This document shows positions 6,514-6,917 of a stretch of 6,917 bases of DNA, piece after piece. This DNA is from an uncultured Ruminococcus sp. (GTDB lineage Bacteria; Bacillota; Clostridia; Oscillospirales; Acutalibacteraceae). Positions within the stretch are counted from its first letter, which is position 1; each line of letters begins with the position of its first letter. A program made the position numbers and the translations under genes. The DNA lies in NCBI GenBank assembly GCA_902783815.1, contig CACZSM010000228.1:1-6917 (forward strand), read 5' to 3'. Below the pieces are notes generated by a model. That model saw only the letters and a list, made by a program, of their open reading frames with translations, made no database searches and had not been told where the DNA came from.

Positions 6514-6530
6514 TTTATATTCCTCTTTTG

Positions 6531-6593
6531 GGGTTCTCTGAAAACCGGGACACGAACAAAAAATGATCGTGAAGGAGGTTTTCAGAGGTTCCC
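6531..6593. repeat. Imperfect 63-base palindrome in the glycosylase leader
   Basis: CTCTGAAAACC (6536-6546) pairs perfectly with GGTTTTCAGAG (6577-6587). Outside it GGG (6531-6533) can pair with CCC (6591-6593) across a small internal loop, and inside it CACGA (6551-6555) pairs with TCGTG (6567-6571). TTTT flanks both ends (6526-6529 and 6594-6597), which could be a 4-base target duplication or chance. It lies 17 bases before the glycosylase ATG. It could be a leader RNA structure, an operator or a small palindromic mobile repeat; the sequence does not decide between them. Confidence 0.65.
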
Positions 6594-6614
6594 TTTTAAT
6601 ATAGTAATACAGAA

Positions 6615-6646
6615 GCATCCGCACAGTAAAAAACTTGTGCGGATGC
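6615..6646 (-). terminator. Intrinsic terminator of gdhA
   Basis: GCATCCGCAC and GTGCGGATGC form a perfect 10-bp GC-rich stem (6615-6624 with 6637-6646), plus one more A-T pair, 33 bases past the gdhA TAA. On the minus strand it is followed by a T-rich run beginning TTCTGTATT. No clear promoter for the glycosylase is visible between this and 6513. Confidence 0.8.
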
Positions 6647-6679
6647 CACCGAGGTATATTTAAAAGAGATGCTAAGCTA

Positions 6680-6917
6680 TTATACAATACCCTGAGCAAG
6701 CATGGTATCTGCTACCTTTACAAAGCCGGCAATGTTTGCACCTGCAACATAGTTGCCTTCCATGCCGTATTTCTTTGCAGCATCTGCGATGTTGTGGTAA
6801 ATGTTTACCATAATGGTCTGGAGCTTCTGGTCAACCTCTTCAAATGTCCATGAAAGTCTCTGGCTGTTCTGTGACATTTCAAGAGCAGATGTAGCAACGC
6901 CGCCTGCGTTTGCAGCC
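6680..6917 (-). CDS. gdhA: NADP-type glutamate dehydrogenase, C-terminal end (partial)
   Basis: Only the last 78 residues and the TAA stop are present; the gene continues past the right edge. The segment AANAGGVATSALEMSQNS, then QRLSWTFEEV, YGMEGNYVAGANIAGF and VADTMLAQGIV, closely matches the C-terminus of hexameric bacterial glutamate dehydrogenases of about 445 residues. The enzyme catalyses reductive amination of 2-oxoglutarate with ammonium to glutamate in the cytoplasm, a main route of nitrogen assimilation in ammonia-rich gut environments. The NADP preference is inferred from family resemblance, since the nucleotide-binding site is outside the window. The Met at 6877 is internal (EMSQNSQR), not a start. 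A terminator follows, so the glycosylase downstream is probably a separate unit. Confidence 0.93.
   Translation of the reverse strand, partial: AANAGGVATSALEMSQNSQRLSWTFEEVDQKLQTIMVNIYHNIADAAKKYGMEGNYVAGANIAGFVKVADTMLAQGIV

Noticed and set aside
6514..6699. 62-codon upstream extension of the glycosylase
   Set aside because: It crosses the gdhA terminator stem and the palindrome, has no ribosome binding site at 6699, and does not resemble OGG proteins; ATG 6513 does.

Overview
The window looks like a low-to-mid GC Firmicutes chromosome, most likely a Ruminococcus-type gut or rumen clostridium. This is inferred from three things: a DNRLRE-type secreted protein, lipoproteins with Ser/Glu-rich linkers, and a clostridial-type OGG1-like glycosylase next to an NADP-type gdhA. 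The species cannot be named from sequence reading alone.

Layout. Bases 1-4058 carry a plus-strand cluster of three genes: a large DNRLRE-domain protein that runs in from the left edge, then two lipoprotein genes (2363-3415 and 3483-4058). Bases 4219-6917 carry three minus-strand genes: a type 1 periplasmic-binding lipoprotein (4219-5484), an OGG1-like 8-oxoguanine DNA glycosylase (5680-6513) and the C-terminal end of glutamate dehydrogenase (6680-6917, cut by the right edge). The two groups converge on an intergenic stretch at 4059-4218 that holds two strong hairpins.

The left half is the unusual part. The first gene is one continuous reading frame from base 3 to 2348, broken only by a TAG codon at 288-290, so in this strain it is probably disrupted. 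Its C-terminal half carries a DNRLRE adhesin-like domain, a Cys/His domain that resembles a papain/NlpC-like peptidase, and a PPC-like beta-sandwich. GC content falls sharply near base 770, where the DNRLRE domain begins, and a similar fall occurs inside the second lipoprotein gene after its signal peptide and linker. The two lipoproteins share a divergent C-terminal module. Each is followed by the same 41-base GC-rich hairpin, and both linkers contain an identical 18-base string. A secreted effector with paralogous lipoprotein partners is a reasonable but unproven reading.

The right half is mostly housekeeping. The binding-protein gene has a perfect consensus sigma-A/sigma-70 promoter and a structured leader, but no ABC permease or ATPase is next to it in the window. 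The glycosylase and gdhA are separated by a clear gdhA terminator and an unexplained 63-base imperfect palindrome in the glycosylase leader.
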